Shown here: positions 7,501-13,293 of the stretch, piece after piece
Layout: every line of letters starts with the position of its first letter
Position numbering within the stretch: the first letter of the stretch is position 1
Assembly (NCBI GenBank): GCA_038237055.1
Contig: JBBRZD010000042.1
Span: 1-14,593 of the forward strand
Direction: 5' to 3'
Length of the DNA: 14,593 nucleotides
From: Dokdonella_A sp038237055
Lineage (GTDB): Bacteria; Pseudomonadota; Gammaproteobacteria; Xanthomonadales; Rhodanobacteraceae
Made by a program: the position numbers and the translations under genes
The notes under the pieces: model-generated
Told to the model about the DNA's origin: nothing
Databases searched by the model: none
The model's input: only the letters and a program-made list of their open reading frames with translations

Positions 7501-8058
7501 ATGGCGCCCAATTCCACCGTCTACAAGGTCGAGCTGCAAATCAGCGACATGGACCGCCACTATTACGCGGCCCATGTGCTGACGATGGCGCAGCATCCGT
7601 CCGAGACCGAGGAGCGCTTGATGGTGCGTCTCGTCGCGTTCGCGCTGTACGCGGATGAGCGTCTGGAGTTCGGCAAGGGTCTCAGCAGCGACGATCAACC
7701 CGACCTGTGGCGCACCGACCGCAACGGCGAGATCGCGCAATGGATCGATCTGGGTCAACCCGATGAACAACGTATCCGCAAAGCCTGCGGTCGCGCGCGC
7801 CAGGTCGTCATCGTGAGCTATAGCGGGCGCAGCGCCGAAATCTGGTGGGAAAAAAACCGCACCTCGTTGCAGCGTGTGAAAAATCTCACCGTGATCGACA
7901 TTCCTGGCCCAACCACCGAAGCGCTGGGGGAACTTGCCGAACGCACGATGCGGCTGCAATGCCTGATTCAGGATGGTCATGCGCAGTTGCTCAGCGGAGA
8001 TCGCACCGTGCTGATCGAGCCGACCCTGCGCATGGCTCCGACCACGCAGGCGCGTTGA
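7501..8058 (+). CDS. yaeQ: YaeQ family protein
   Basis: This 185-residue cytoplasmic protein matches the YaeQ family along its whole length. The family has a fold related to PD-(D/E)XK nucleases, but its molecular function is not settled. Recognisable family segments are STVYKVELQISDMDR (5-19), QHPSETEERLMVRLVAFALY (31-50), ADERLEFGKGLSSDDQPDLW (51-70), LGQPDEQRIRKAC (84-96) and AEIWWEKN (112-119). The frame is open upstream to 7354, but ATG 7501 gives the usual family N-terminus and has GAAGG 7 bases before it. The flavoprotein gene starts 3 bases after its stop, which indicates translational coupling and one transcript. Confidence 0.93.
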   Translation: MAPNSTVYKVELQISDMDRHYYAAHVLTMAQHPSETEERLMVRLVAFALYADERLEFGKGLSSDDQPDLWRTDRNGEIAQWIDLGQPDEQRIRKACGRARQVVIVSYSGRSAEIWWEKNRTSLQRVKNLTVIDIPGPTTEALGELAERTMRLQCLIQDGHAQLLSGDRTVLIEPTLRMAPTTQAR

Positions 8059-8061
8059 TCG

Positions 8062-9243
8062 ATGGCGGAGGCGTTCGACGCGCTGGTCATCGGCGGGGGT
8101 GCCGCGGGTTTGATGTGCGCGATTGCGGCGGGGCGACGCGGCAAGCGCGTGCTGGTGGTCGAACACGCGAACCGCGTTGGCAAGAAAATCCTGATGTCCG
8201 GCGGCGGTCGCTGCAATTTCACCAACACCGGAACGAGTCCGGAAAATTTCCTCTGCGCCAACCCGCATTTCTGCAAGTCCGCACTGGCGCGATTTCGGCC
8301 GGCCGATTTCATCGCGATGGTTGAGCGCCACGGCATCGCGTATAACGAGAAGGAACTGGGCCAGCTGTTTTGCGATGACTCGTCGAAACAGATCGTGCGC
8401 ATGCTGCTCGATGAATGCTCTGCCGCAGGCGTACACATCGAGACAAGTTGCACAATCGAACGCGTGCGCCGTGGTGACGCGGGGTTTCATCTCGACACTG
8501 GCCGCGGACAATTCAATGCGCCGAGTCTCGTCGTCGCGAGTGGCGGCCTGTCGATTCCGAGCATGGGTGCGAGCGGCTTCGGCTACGAGCTTGCGCGCCA
8601 GTTCGGTCATCGTGTGCTGCCGACTCGTGCCGGACTCGTTCCGCTGACCTTGAGCGGCAAGCACCAGGAACGCCTTGCGGATCTCGCTGGCGTCGCGCTG
8701 CCGATTGAAGCGCGTTGCAACGGCGCGGGCTTCCGCAACTTCATGCTGATCACACATCGCGGCATCAGCGGTCCGGCCATCCTGCAGATTTCCTCGTACT
8801 GGAAGCCCGGCGACGACCTTCGCCTGGACCTTCTGCCGGATGGCGACTCTTTCGAATGGTTGCGCATGCAACAGGCGGAACGGCCGGCAAGCGAAATGCG
8901 CACCGTGCTTGCCGAGCGCATTCCGAAGCGGTTCGCTCAACGTCTATGCGAGGTGTCGTTGCCGAGCAAGCCGATGCGCCAGTATCGCGAAGCGGAACTG
9001 CGCGAGATCGCAATCCTGTTGTCGGACTGGCCGCTCGTGGCAAGCGGCAGCGAGGGCTATCGGACCGCCGAAGTCACGCTGGGCGGCGTCGATACCGATG
9101 AATTGTCGTCGTCGACGATGCAATCCAAACGCGTGCCCGGCCTGTACTTCATCGGCGAAGTCGTCGACGTAACTGGCTGGTTGGGCGGTTACAACTTCCA
9201 GTGGGCGTGGGCGTCGGGGCACGCCTGCGGCGATGCGCTGTGA
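8062..9243 (+). CDS. NAD(P)/FAD-dependent oxidoreductase, YhiN/HI0933 family
   Basis: This is a 393-residue cytoplasmic flavoprotein of the HI0933/YhiN group, whose physiological substrate is unknown. An N-terminal Rossmann motif, VIGGGAAGLMCA (residues 9-20) with Glu34 at the end of the second strand, binds the ADP part of FAD. The family signature VGKKILMSGGGRCNFTN (39-55) follows. The C-terminal signature is GEVVDVTGWLGGYNFQWAWA, which contributes to the flavin site. The length is normal for the family and no frameshift is seen. The gene starts 3 bases after the yaeQ stop with only a weak ribosome-binding site, so translation is probably coupled. It converges with the RIO kinase gene across a 25-base gap that shows no hairpin terminator. 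Confidence 0.9.
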   Translation: MAEAFDALVIGGGAAGLMCAIAAGRRGKRVLVVEHANRVGKKILMSGGGRCNFTNTGTSPENFLCANPHFCKSALARFRPADFIAMVERHGIAYNEKELGQLFCDDSSKQIVRMLLDECSAAGVHIETSCTIERVRRGDAGFHLDTGRGQFNAPSLVVASGGLSIPSMGASGFGYELARQFGHRVLPTRAGLVPLTLSGKHQERLADLAGVALPIEARCNGAGFRNFMLITHRGISGPAILQISSYWKPGDDLRLDLLPDGDSFEWLRMQQAERPASEMRTVLAERIPKRFAQRLCEVSLPSKPMRQYREAELREIAILLSDWPLVASGSEGYRTAEVTLGGVDTDELSSSTMQSKRVPGLYFIGEVVDVTGWLGGYNFQWAWASGHACGDAL

Positions 9244-9268
9244 ACTTCACGACGTTGATCGACGCGCC

Positions 9269-10123
9269 CTACTCCGCTGCTGCCGCTTCGCGACCCTGTT
9301 GACGGATCAGCGCTTCGGCGCGCGCGTCGTTGATCGCGTCCATGACGGCGTCGACATCGGCTGGCGCTTCGTTGCGCACGAACACGCCGGTGAGCGCGCT
9401 GTCCGGCCGCAGTTCGCCTTCCTGGAACAGCGCCCACATTTCGAGTGCGTATTGGGTCGCCATCAATTCGGGCGCAAATCGGCCGAGGCTTGCGGAGATG
9501 TTGCCGACATCGCGCTCGAGCATCGCGAGCGCGCCGTTGTTGCCGGCCGCATCGACCGCCTGCGGCAGATCGATGATGACCGGCCCGTCGGGGCCGACCA
9601 GCACGTTGTACTCGGACAGATCGCCGTGGATCAGCCCGGCGCACAACATGCGCACGATCTGGCTGATCATGAACGTGTGATAGGCGCGCGCGACCTCGGG
9701 CGACAACTCGACTTCGCCCAAACGCGGTGCCGAATAGCCTTCGGCATCGGTGACCAGCTCCATCACCAGCACGCCGTTGAAGAATCCGTACGGCTTGGGC
9801 ACGCGCACGCCGGCCGCGTCGAGCCTGTACAGCGCATCGACCTCGGTATTCTTCCAAGCCGTTTCCTGTTCCTTGCGTCCGTAGCGAGTGCTCTTGGCGA
9901 CAGCGCGCGACTCGCGGCTGCCGCGCACCTTGCGCCCTTCCTGGTATTGCGCGCGCGCTTGGAAGCTGCGCTGACGCATGTCCTTGTAGACCTTCGCGCA
10001 CCGCACGTCCTGGCCCGAGCGCACGACGTAGACAGACGCTTCCTTGCCACTCTTGAGCGGGCGGATCACTTCATCGATGATGCCATCGTCGATCAGCGCG
10101 AGCAGGCCTTGCGGTGTTTTCAT
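9269..10123 (-). CDS. Bacterial RIO1-like serine protein kinase
   Basis: This 284-residue cytoplasmic protein belongs to the RIO family of atypical protein kinases, in the bacterial branch to which Pseudomonas PA4780 belongs. The parts of the kinase fold are visible: SGKEASVYVV (25-34) replaces the glycine-rich loop, RCAKVYK carries the ATP-binding Lys44, IHGDLSEYNVLV (165-176) holds the catalytic Asp168 and Asn173, and VIIDLPQAVD (182-191) holds the metal-binding Asp185. All catalytic residues are present, so it should be active. Its substrate is unknown; eukaryotic and archaeal RIO proteins act in ribosome maturation, but that role is not established for bacterial members. The ATG at 10121-10123 has little ribosome-binding site. 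A possible -10 box lies about 60 bases upstream. The gene appears to be a single-gene unit. Confidence 0.9.
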   Translation of the reverse strand: MKTPQGLLALIDDGIIDEVIRPLKSGKEASVYVVRSGQDVRCAKVYKDMRQRSFQARAQYQEGRKVRGSRESRAVAKSTRYGRKEQETAWKNTEVDALYRLDAAGVRVPKPYGFFNGVLVMELVTDAEGYSAPRLGEVELSPEVARAYHTFMISQIVRMLCAGLIHGDLSEYNVLVGPDGPVIIDLPQAVDAAGNNGALAMLERDVGNISASLGRFAPELMATQYALEMWALFQEGELRPDSALTGVFVRNEAPADVDAVMDAINDARAEALIRQQGREAAAAE

Positions 10124-10185
10124 TGAGTTCGCAGTGGAGTGGATCTGGAACCGGTCATCGCCGGCGCGGGGTCAAACAACCGATC

Positions 10186-10191
10186 ATTGTA
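10186..10191 (-). promoter_or_regulatory. Possible -10 box of the RIO kinase gene
   Basis: TACAAT on the minus strand would start transcription near 10179, leaving a leader of about 55 bases. No convincing -35 element is seen. It sits in the 209-base gap between the RIO kinase and fur genes, which otherwise shows no gene or terminator I can support. Confidence 0.35.
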
Positions 10192-10332
10192 CCGGATAAC
10201 GATGAGCATCCCACCGCGCCTGTCGACATGAACGTTGCGCAGCGATCGGAGTTTCATGGAAGGAAGCTTGGACAAGCCGCTCGGCACTGCGCTGATATCT
10301 CCGCACATCCCACGCGGCCGCGCAGGTTTACC

Positions 10333-10740
10333 TCAACGGTTCTTCAGCGGTCTTACGTAAAGCACCAGGCTGTGATCCTCGATCGCATACCCGTGCTTCG
10401 CCGCGATCTCGTGCTGCAGCCGCTCGATTTCCTCGCTGGAGAACTCGATGACCTTGCCACTTTCGACATCGACCATGTGATCGTGGTGCTTGCCGCGGTC
10501 GAGCTCGTAGACGGCCTGGCCACCTTCGAAGTTGTGCTTGAGGACCATGCCGGCCGCCTCGAACTGGGTCAGCACGCGGTACACCGTGGCGAGGCCGATA
10601 TCGTCGTGATGGCCGAGCAGCTCGCGGTAAATATCTTCGGCGGTGAAGTGCTTGCCGTCTTGGCTGTCGAGGATTTCCAGGATCCGCATGCGCGGATGGG
10701 TGACCTTGAGGCCCGCTTTGCGTAGTTCGGTCGATTCCAC
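10333..10740 (-). CDS. fur: Ferric uptake regulator (Fur)
   Basis: Fur is a dimeric DNA-binding repressor that uses ferrous iron as co-repressor and controls iron uptake. The protein here is 135 residues. The winged-helix domain includes VTHPRMRILEIL (13-24) and the recognition-helix segment GLATVYRVLTQFEAAG (49-64). The metal-binding hinge is HHDHMVD (85-91). No cysteine occurs anywhere, so the CxxC structural zinc site of E. coli Fur is absent. I chose GTG 10740: it gives MESTELRKAGLKVTHPRM, as I remember Xanthomonas Fur beginning, and lies 6 bases after a perfect AGGAGG. The ATG at 10746 directly abuts the AGGAGG and the ATG at 10755 overlaps its upstream side, so both are poorly placed. 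The gene diverges from bamE. Confidence 0.95.
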   Translation of the reverse strand: MESTELRKAGLKVTHPRMRILEILDSQDGKHFTAEDIYRELLGHHDDIGLATVYRVLTQFEAAGMVLKHNFEGGQAVYELDRGKHHDHMVDVESGKVIEFSSEEIERLQHEIAAKHGYAIEDHSLVLYVRPLKNR

Positions 10741-10746
10741 GTTCAT

Positions 10747-10752
10747 CCTCCT
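10747..10752 (-). promoter_or_regulatory. Ribosome-binding site that decides the fur start
   Basis: AGGAGG on the minus strand is 6 bases from GTG 10740 but 0 bases from ATG 10746, which favours the GTG start for Fur. Confidence 0.75.
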
Positions 10753-10767
10753 CATCCGTCCCTGGTG

Positions 10768-10796
10768 ACCTTGCAATGAATGGTTAACCTTGCAAT
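10768..10796. repeat. Direct repeat ACCTTGCAAT in the fur-bamE intergenic region
   Basis: ACCTTGCAAT occurs at 10768-10777 and again at 10787-10796, a period of 19 bases. Each copy is preceded by TGGT one or two bases away. The repeats lie on the fur leader side and reach the bamE -35 region. They are possible operator half-sites; they do not resemble a Fur box. Confidence 0.6.
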
Positions 10797-10816
10797 TCAA
10801 GCCGCTAGTGTATCAT
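10790..10816 (+). promoter_or_regulatory. Probable bamE promoter
   Basis: TATCAT (10811-10816, five of six consensus bases) is a good -10 box. TTGCAA (10790-10795) is the best -35 candidate but the spacer is only 15 bases. Transcription would begin near 10823, inside the palindrome at 10818-10835, leaving a leader of roughly 27 bases. Confidence 0.45.
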
Positions 10817-10817
10817 C

Positions 10818-10835
10818 GAGGTTTGTCCGAACCTC
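10818..10835. repeat. Palindrome at the predicted bamE transcription start
   Basis: GAGGTT (10818-10823) and AACCTC (10830-10835) are perfect inverted arms around a 6-base centre (TGTCCG), with one possible further T-G pair. It could be an operator covering the start point or a hairpin at the 5' end of the bamE mRNA. Confidence 0.55.
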
Positions 10836-10849
10836 TGGATTCCAAGCGC

Positions 10850-11269
10850 ATGCGTCTTCGCTGCCTCGCCCTCCTCGCCCTTATTCCTCTCTCTGGCTGT
10901 GGCCTGATCTACAAGGTAGATGCACAGCAGGGCAACCTGTTCGACAAATCCACGGTCGAGGTACTCAAGCCCGGCATGAGCAAGCGCCAGGTGCTGCTCG
11001 TCATGGGTTCACCGGCGGTGATCAGCCCATTCGACCAGAATCGCTGGGACTACGTCTCGACGATCCGTCGCGGCCGCAACAAGATGGCGTCGAAGGATCT
11101 GACGCTCTATTTCAAGGACGATGCGCTGGTCAAGATCGATGGCGATTATTTCCCTGAAGATCCGGACCAGATGATCAAGGATGCGCGAAAGTACAAGCGT
11201 CAGTATCCGGATGAGAAGCGTCCGGAAGATGAAAAGAAGAAGAAACAACGCGGCGGCGATCAAGGCTGA
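10850..11269 (+). CDS. bamE: Outer membrane assembly lipoprotein BamE
   Basis: BamE is the small lipoprotein subunit of the BAM complex, which inserts beta-barrel proteins into the outer membrane. The protein has 139 residues. A lipoprotein signal peptide ends in the lipobox LSGC, so Cys17 becomes the lipidated first residue of the mature form; Gly at position 18 does not suggest inner-membrane retention. The SmpA/BamE domain is seen in VEVLKPGMSKRQVLLVMGSP (36-55), NRWDYVSTIRRG (64-75) and LTLYFKDDALVKIDGDYFPE (84-103). The tail from about residue 105 is highly charged and Lys/Glu-rich. The frame is open upstream to 10790, but ATG 10850 starts directly at the signal peptide. The last 10 bases overlap the convergent rnfH gene. 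Confidence 0.95.
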   Translation: MRLRCLALLALIPLSGCGLIYKVDAQQGNLFDKSTVEVLKPGMSKRQVLLVMGSPAVISPFDQNRWDYVSTIRRGRNKMASKDLTLYFKDDALVKIDGDYFPEDPDQMIKDARKYKRQYPDEKRPEDEKKKKQRGGDQG

Positions 11270-11580
11270 TTGGCGCGAGCCTTGCCTGGTCCACGTTTCG
11301 CGCGCTGTCGTCGAGCTTCCTTCGGATCTGCCTTGAGTGGGCGATAGAGTTCGACCCGATCGCCGTTTGCAAGCAGCGCATCCCGCGCAACCGGCTTGGA
11401 CCAGATTCCAACGCCAAGGACAGCCGGATCGATGGCGAATTCGCGCTCGACCCCTGACGCCCTGATCGCTTCTGCGACCGTGGCGCCCGCAGCGAGATCT
11501 AGCCGAAGCAGAAACTGGCGACCGGGTTCAGCATAAGCCACCTCGACCGAAATCGAAGCGGGTGTGGATTGCTCAACCAT
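11260..11580 (-). CDS. rnfH: RnfH family ubiquitin-like protein (RatB)
   Basis: This is a 106-residue cytoplasmic protein of the RnfH family (UPF0125), which has a beta-grasp ubiquitin-like fold and no settled function. The typical segments are ISVEVAYAEPGRQFLLRLDL (10-29), the conserved GVGIWSKPV (57-65), NGDRVELYRPLKADPKEARR (72-91) and a basic tail. The frame extends upstream to 11772, but ATG 11580 gives the family N-terminus and overlaps the ratA stop by 8 bases (ATGGTTGA), a sign of translational coupling. Its name comes from rnf clusters in other bacteria, but no rnf gene is here; it follows ratA as it does next to smpB in E. coli. The 3' end overlaps bamE by 10 bases. Confidence 0.92.
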   Translation of the reverse strand: MVEQSTPASISVEVAYAEPGRQFLLRLDLAAGATVAEAIRASGVEREFAIDPAVLGVGIWSKPVARDALLANGDRVELYRPLKADPKEARRQRAKRGPGKARANQP

Positions 11581-12007
11581 ATGCCTTATTGGCCGCCGTG
11601 CAGAAATCGTCGACCATGCGGTTGGCGAGGCCCTGAAAACCAAGCCGCAGCGCCGATCCGCCGAGCAAGCCGGCATATTCGAAATCAAGCGCCAGCGCGA
11701 TCCGACAGCCATCTTCTCCAAGCGCGGTGAACGTCCAGTCGCCTTCGAGCGCACGCAGTGGCCCGTCGACAAGGTGCATGTGCAGGCGTTGCGGCCGTTC
11801 CAGCGTGTTTCGCGTGGTGAAACTCGGGGTCAGGCCGGCGAAACGCAGGTCGAGCCGCGCAATCAGGGCCAGTTCGCCGTCTTGCGCGAGTATCTGCGCT
11901 CCGGAGCACCACGCAAAGCGCGTCGGGTATGCTTCAACGTCATTGACCAGATCGAACATCCGCTCCGGCGTGTGCCGAACCAGGGCGTGGCGGCGTATCT
12001 GGATCAC
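11573..12007 (-). CDS. ratA: RatA / Coq10-like START-domain protein
   Basis: This 144-residue protein belongs to the family of E. coli RatA (YfjG), with the START-like lipid-binding fold of mitochondrial Coq10. RatA was described in E. coli as a toxin blocking 70S ribosome assembly, while the Coq10 relationship suggests ubiquinone binding; sequence alone does not decide. Family segments are RRHALVRHTPERMFDLVNDV (5-24), EAYPTRFAWCSGAQIL (25-40), GPLRALEGDWTFTALGEDGC (82-101), and FQGLANRMVDDFCTAANKAYG at the end. The start is GTG 12007, since no ATG fits and the family N-terminus begins there. It overlaps rnfH and diverges from smpB by 45 bases. A possible -10 box lies at 12041-12046. Confidence 0.92.
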   Translation of the reverse strand: MIQIRRHALVRHTPERMFDLVNDVEAYPTRFAWCSGAQILAQDGELALIARLDLRFAGLTPSFTTRNTLERPQRLHMHLVDGPLRALEGDWTFTALGEDGCRIALALDFEYAGLLGGSALRLGFQGLANRMVDDFCTAANKAYG

Positions 12008-12040
12008 TTAAGGCTTCACACAGTCGTAGCGCATCAACTG

Positions 12041-12046
12041 ATTGTA
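12041..12046 (-). promoter_or_regulatory. Possible -10 box of the ratA-rnfH operon
   Basis: TACAAT on the minus strand would start transcription near 12034, giving a leader of about 27 bases before GTG 12007. No convincing -35 is visible; it would lie within the 5' end of smpB. Confidence 0.35.
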
Positions 12047-12052
12047 ACGGAC

Positions 12053-12544
12053 ATGGCAAAAGCAAAATCCAACGACAAGAACGGCGGCGGCACGATCGCC
12101 CAGAACAAGCGCGCGCGCCACGAATATCATATCGACGAGCACTACGAGGCTGGCGTCGCACTCGAAGGCTGGGAAGTCAAAAGCCTGCGCGCCGGCCGCG
12201 TCAATCTCACAGAGGCGTACGCGATCGTCAGGAACAACGAGATCTTCCTGTCCGGCGCATCGATCCCGCCGTTGATCTCCGCGTCGACGCATGTGATTGC
12301 CAACGACCGTCGCACGCGCAAGCTACTGCTGCATCGCGAAGAAATCGACAAGCTGATCGGCGCCGTTGAGCGCAAGGGCTACACGCTGATTCCGCTCGCG
12401 ATGTACTGGAAAAGCAATCGCGTAAAGATCGATCTCGGCGTCGCCCGCGGCAAGCAGGAACACGACAAGCGCGATGCGGAAAAGACCAAGGACTGGGGAC
12501 GCGAGAAGCAGCGCGCGATGCGCGCGAAGAACAAGGCGGCTTAA
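12053..12544 (+). CDS. smpB: SsrA-binding protein SmpB
   Basis: SmpB binds tmRNA (SsrA) and brings it to stalled ribosomes for trans-translation, which releases them and tags the unfinished peptide. The protein has 163 residues, the family's usual size. The OB-fold core shows IAQNKRARHEYHIDEHYEAG (15-34), VALEGWEVKSLRAGRVNLTE (35-54), DRRTRKLLLHREEIDKL and TLIPLAMYWKSNRVKIDLGV. The C-terminal tail (KQEHDKRDAEKTKDWGREKQ and on) is the basic helix that enters the decoding centre. The frame extends upstream to 11564, antisense to ratA, but ATG 12053 gives the proper N-terminus. It has only a weak ribosome-binding site (AACGG). The tmRNA gene is not in the window. Confidence 0.97.
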   Translation: MAKAKSNDKNGGGTIAQNKRARHEYHIDEHYEAGVALEGWEVKSLRAGRVNLTEAYAIVRNNEIFLSGASIPPLISASTHVIANDRRTRKLLLHREEIDKLIGAVERKGYTLIPLAMYWKSNRVKIDLGVARGKQEHDKRDAEKTKDWGREKQRAMRAKNKAA

Positions 12545-12619
12545 GTTGGAGCGCGTAGCAATGCGACAAAGGACGCCAATGACAGCATGCGGCGTGCATG
12601 CGGCGCCGCGAACTTTGGC

Positions 12620-13144
12620 TCAGCTGCTGTTCTTCGCTCGCGATGCACGCGTATCGCACGGTGGCGGAACGACAGAATTCGGCGCGCGGAAAGCCTCCAG
12701 CGTGCCGATCGAATGCCCTTGCTCGGCCAGATATTCCAGCCAGCGATTCAGAAACGAACTCATGCGCACGCGCTGCTGAAAAACGCTCCGCGCCGGGCGC
12801 AACGGACCCAATACCTGCGACAGGCGCCGATCGGCGCGACAGTCGAGGACTTCGGCCATGTGCGCATCGTTGTACATGCGCAACTGCGCGGATGGCGCGC
12901 TTTCGCCGGTTTCGCTATCGACGAAACAATACGTAAGGTGCAGGTCGAGCGTGTAGCGATGTCGTTCGAGTACATCGAGGCGAACATCGAGACCGTCGTC
13001 GAGCGTCGACAGATAACTACCTATCGCCAGATCCTTCGGCGCGAACAACCGCGTCAGCCGGTGATAGTTCTCCGCATAGAGACCCATCAGCCACGAAAAA
13101 CGGCTCGGCAGCAGCGATTGCGGATGTTCGAGTACGACAGACAT
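12620..13144 (-). CDS. DUF1249 domain-containing protein (YqiB-like)
   Basis: This is a 174-residue cytoplasmic protein of the DUF1249 family, to which E. coli YqiB belongs; no function is known. The family pattern is visible as FSWLMGLYAENYHRLTRLFA (16-35), a mid-domain ERHRYTLDLHLTY (60-72), RMYNDAHMAEVL (89-100) and QQRVRMSSFLNRWLEYLAEQ (123-142). It is longer than E. coli YqiB: the last 30 or so residues, rich in Ser, Arg and Pro, look like a disordered extension. The ATG at 13142-13144 has no ribosome-binding site, and a TATGAT box ends 6 bases before it. It lies 149 bases downstream of ppsR on the same strand; I see no clear terminator between them. Confidence 0.87.
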   Translation of the reverse strand: MSVVLEHPQSLLPSRFSWLMGLYAENYHRLTRLFAPKDLAIGSYLSTLDDGLDVRLDVLERHRYTLDLHLTYCFVDSETGESAPSAQLRMYNDAHMAEVLDCRADRRLSQVLGPLRPARSVFQQRVRMSSFLNRWLEYLAEQGHSIGTLEAFRAPNSVVPPPCDTRASRAKNSS

Positions 13145-13150
13145 GGACCG

Positions 13151-13156
13151 ATCATA
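13151..13156 (-). promoter_or_regulatory. -10-like box directly before the DUF1249 gene
   Basis: TATGAT on the minus strand (five of six consensus bases) ends 6 bases before the ATG, placing the expected transcription start at or next to the A of the start codon. A good -35 element is not seen. It suggests a leaderless transcript. Confidence 0.4.
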
Positions 13157-13293
13157 GGCTCCGGGCGGACGAGCGGACAGTCTTATGCCCGCCGCGTAAG
13201 CCGGTTAAGATGGGGTTCCCACACGAACTCCCAAGTACGGGCGAGTCCGCCGATATCGCTTGGGTTCTGCTGCCGCCGTCAACGGCGACGCGT

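Noticed and set aside
7351..8940. Minus-strand open frame of 529 codons
   Set aside because: It lies opposite yaeQ and the YhiN-type gene, both firmly recognised, and its translation has low-complexity His/Arg/Ala composition typical of a shadow frame.
9233..10126. Plus-strand open frame of 297 codons
   Set aside because: It is antisense to the RIO kinase, whose catalytic motifs are intact; the translation resembles nothing known.
12545..12619. tmRNA gene or terminator after smpB
   Set aside because: Only 75 bases separate smpB from the DUF1249 stop. There is a GCATGCGGC direct repeat (12585-12604) and a GC-rich palindrome, but no T run and no room for tmRNA.
13145..13293. Terminator between ppsR and the DUF1249 gene
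   Set aside because: GCCG-TCAA-CGGC near 13276 is only a 4-base stem with no T run on either strand.
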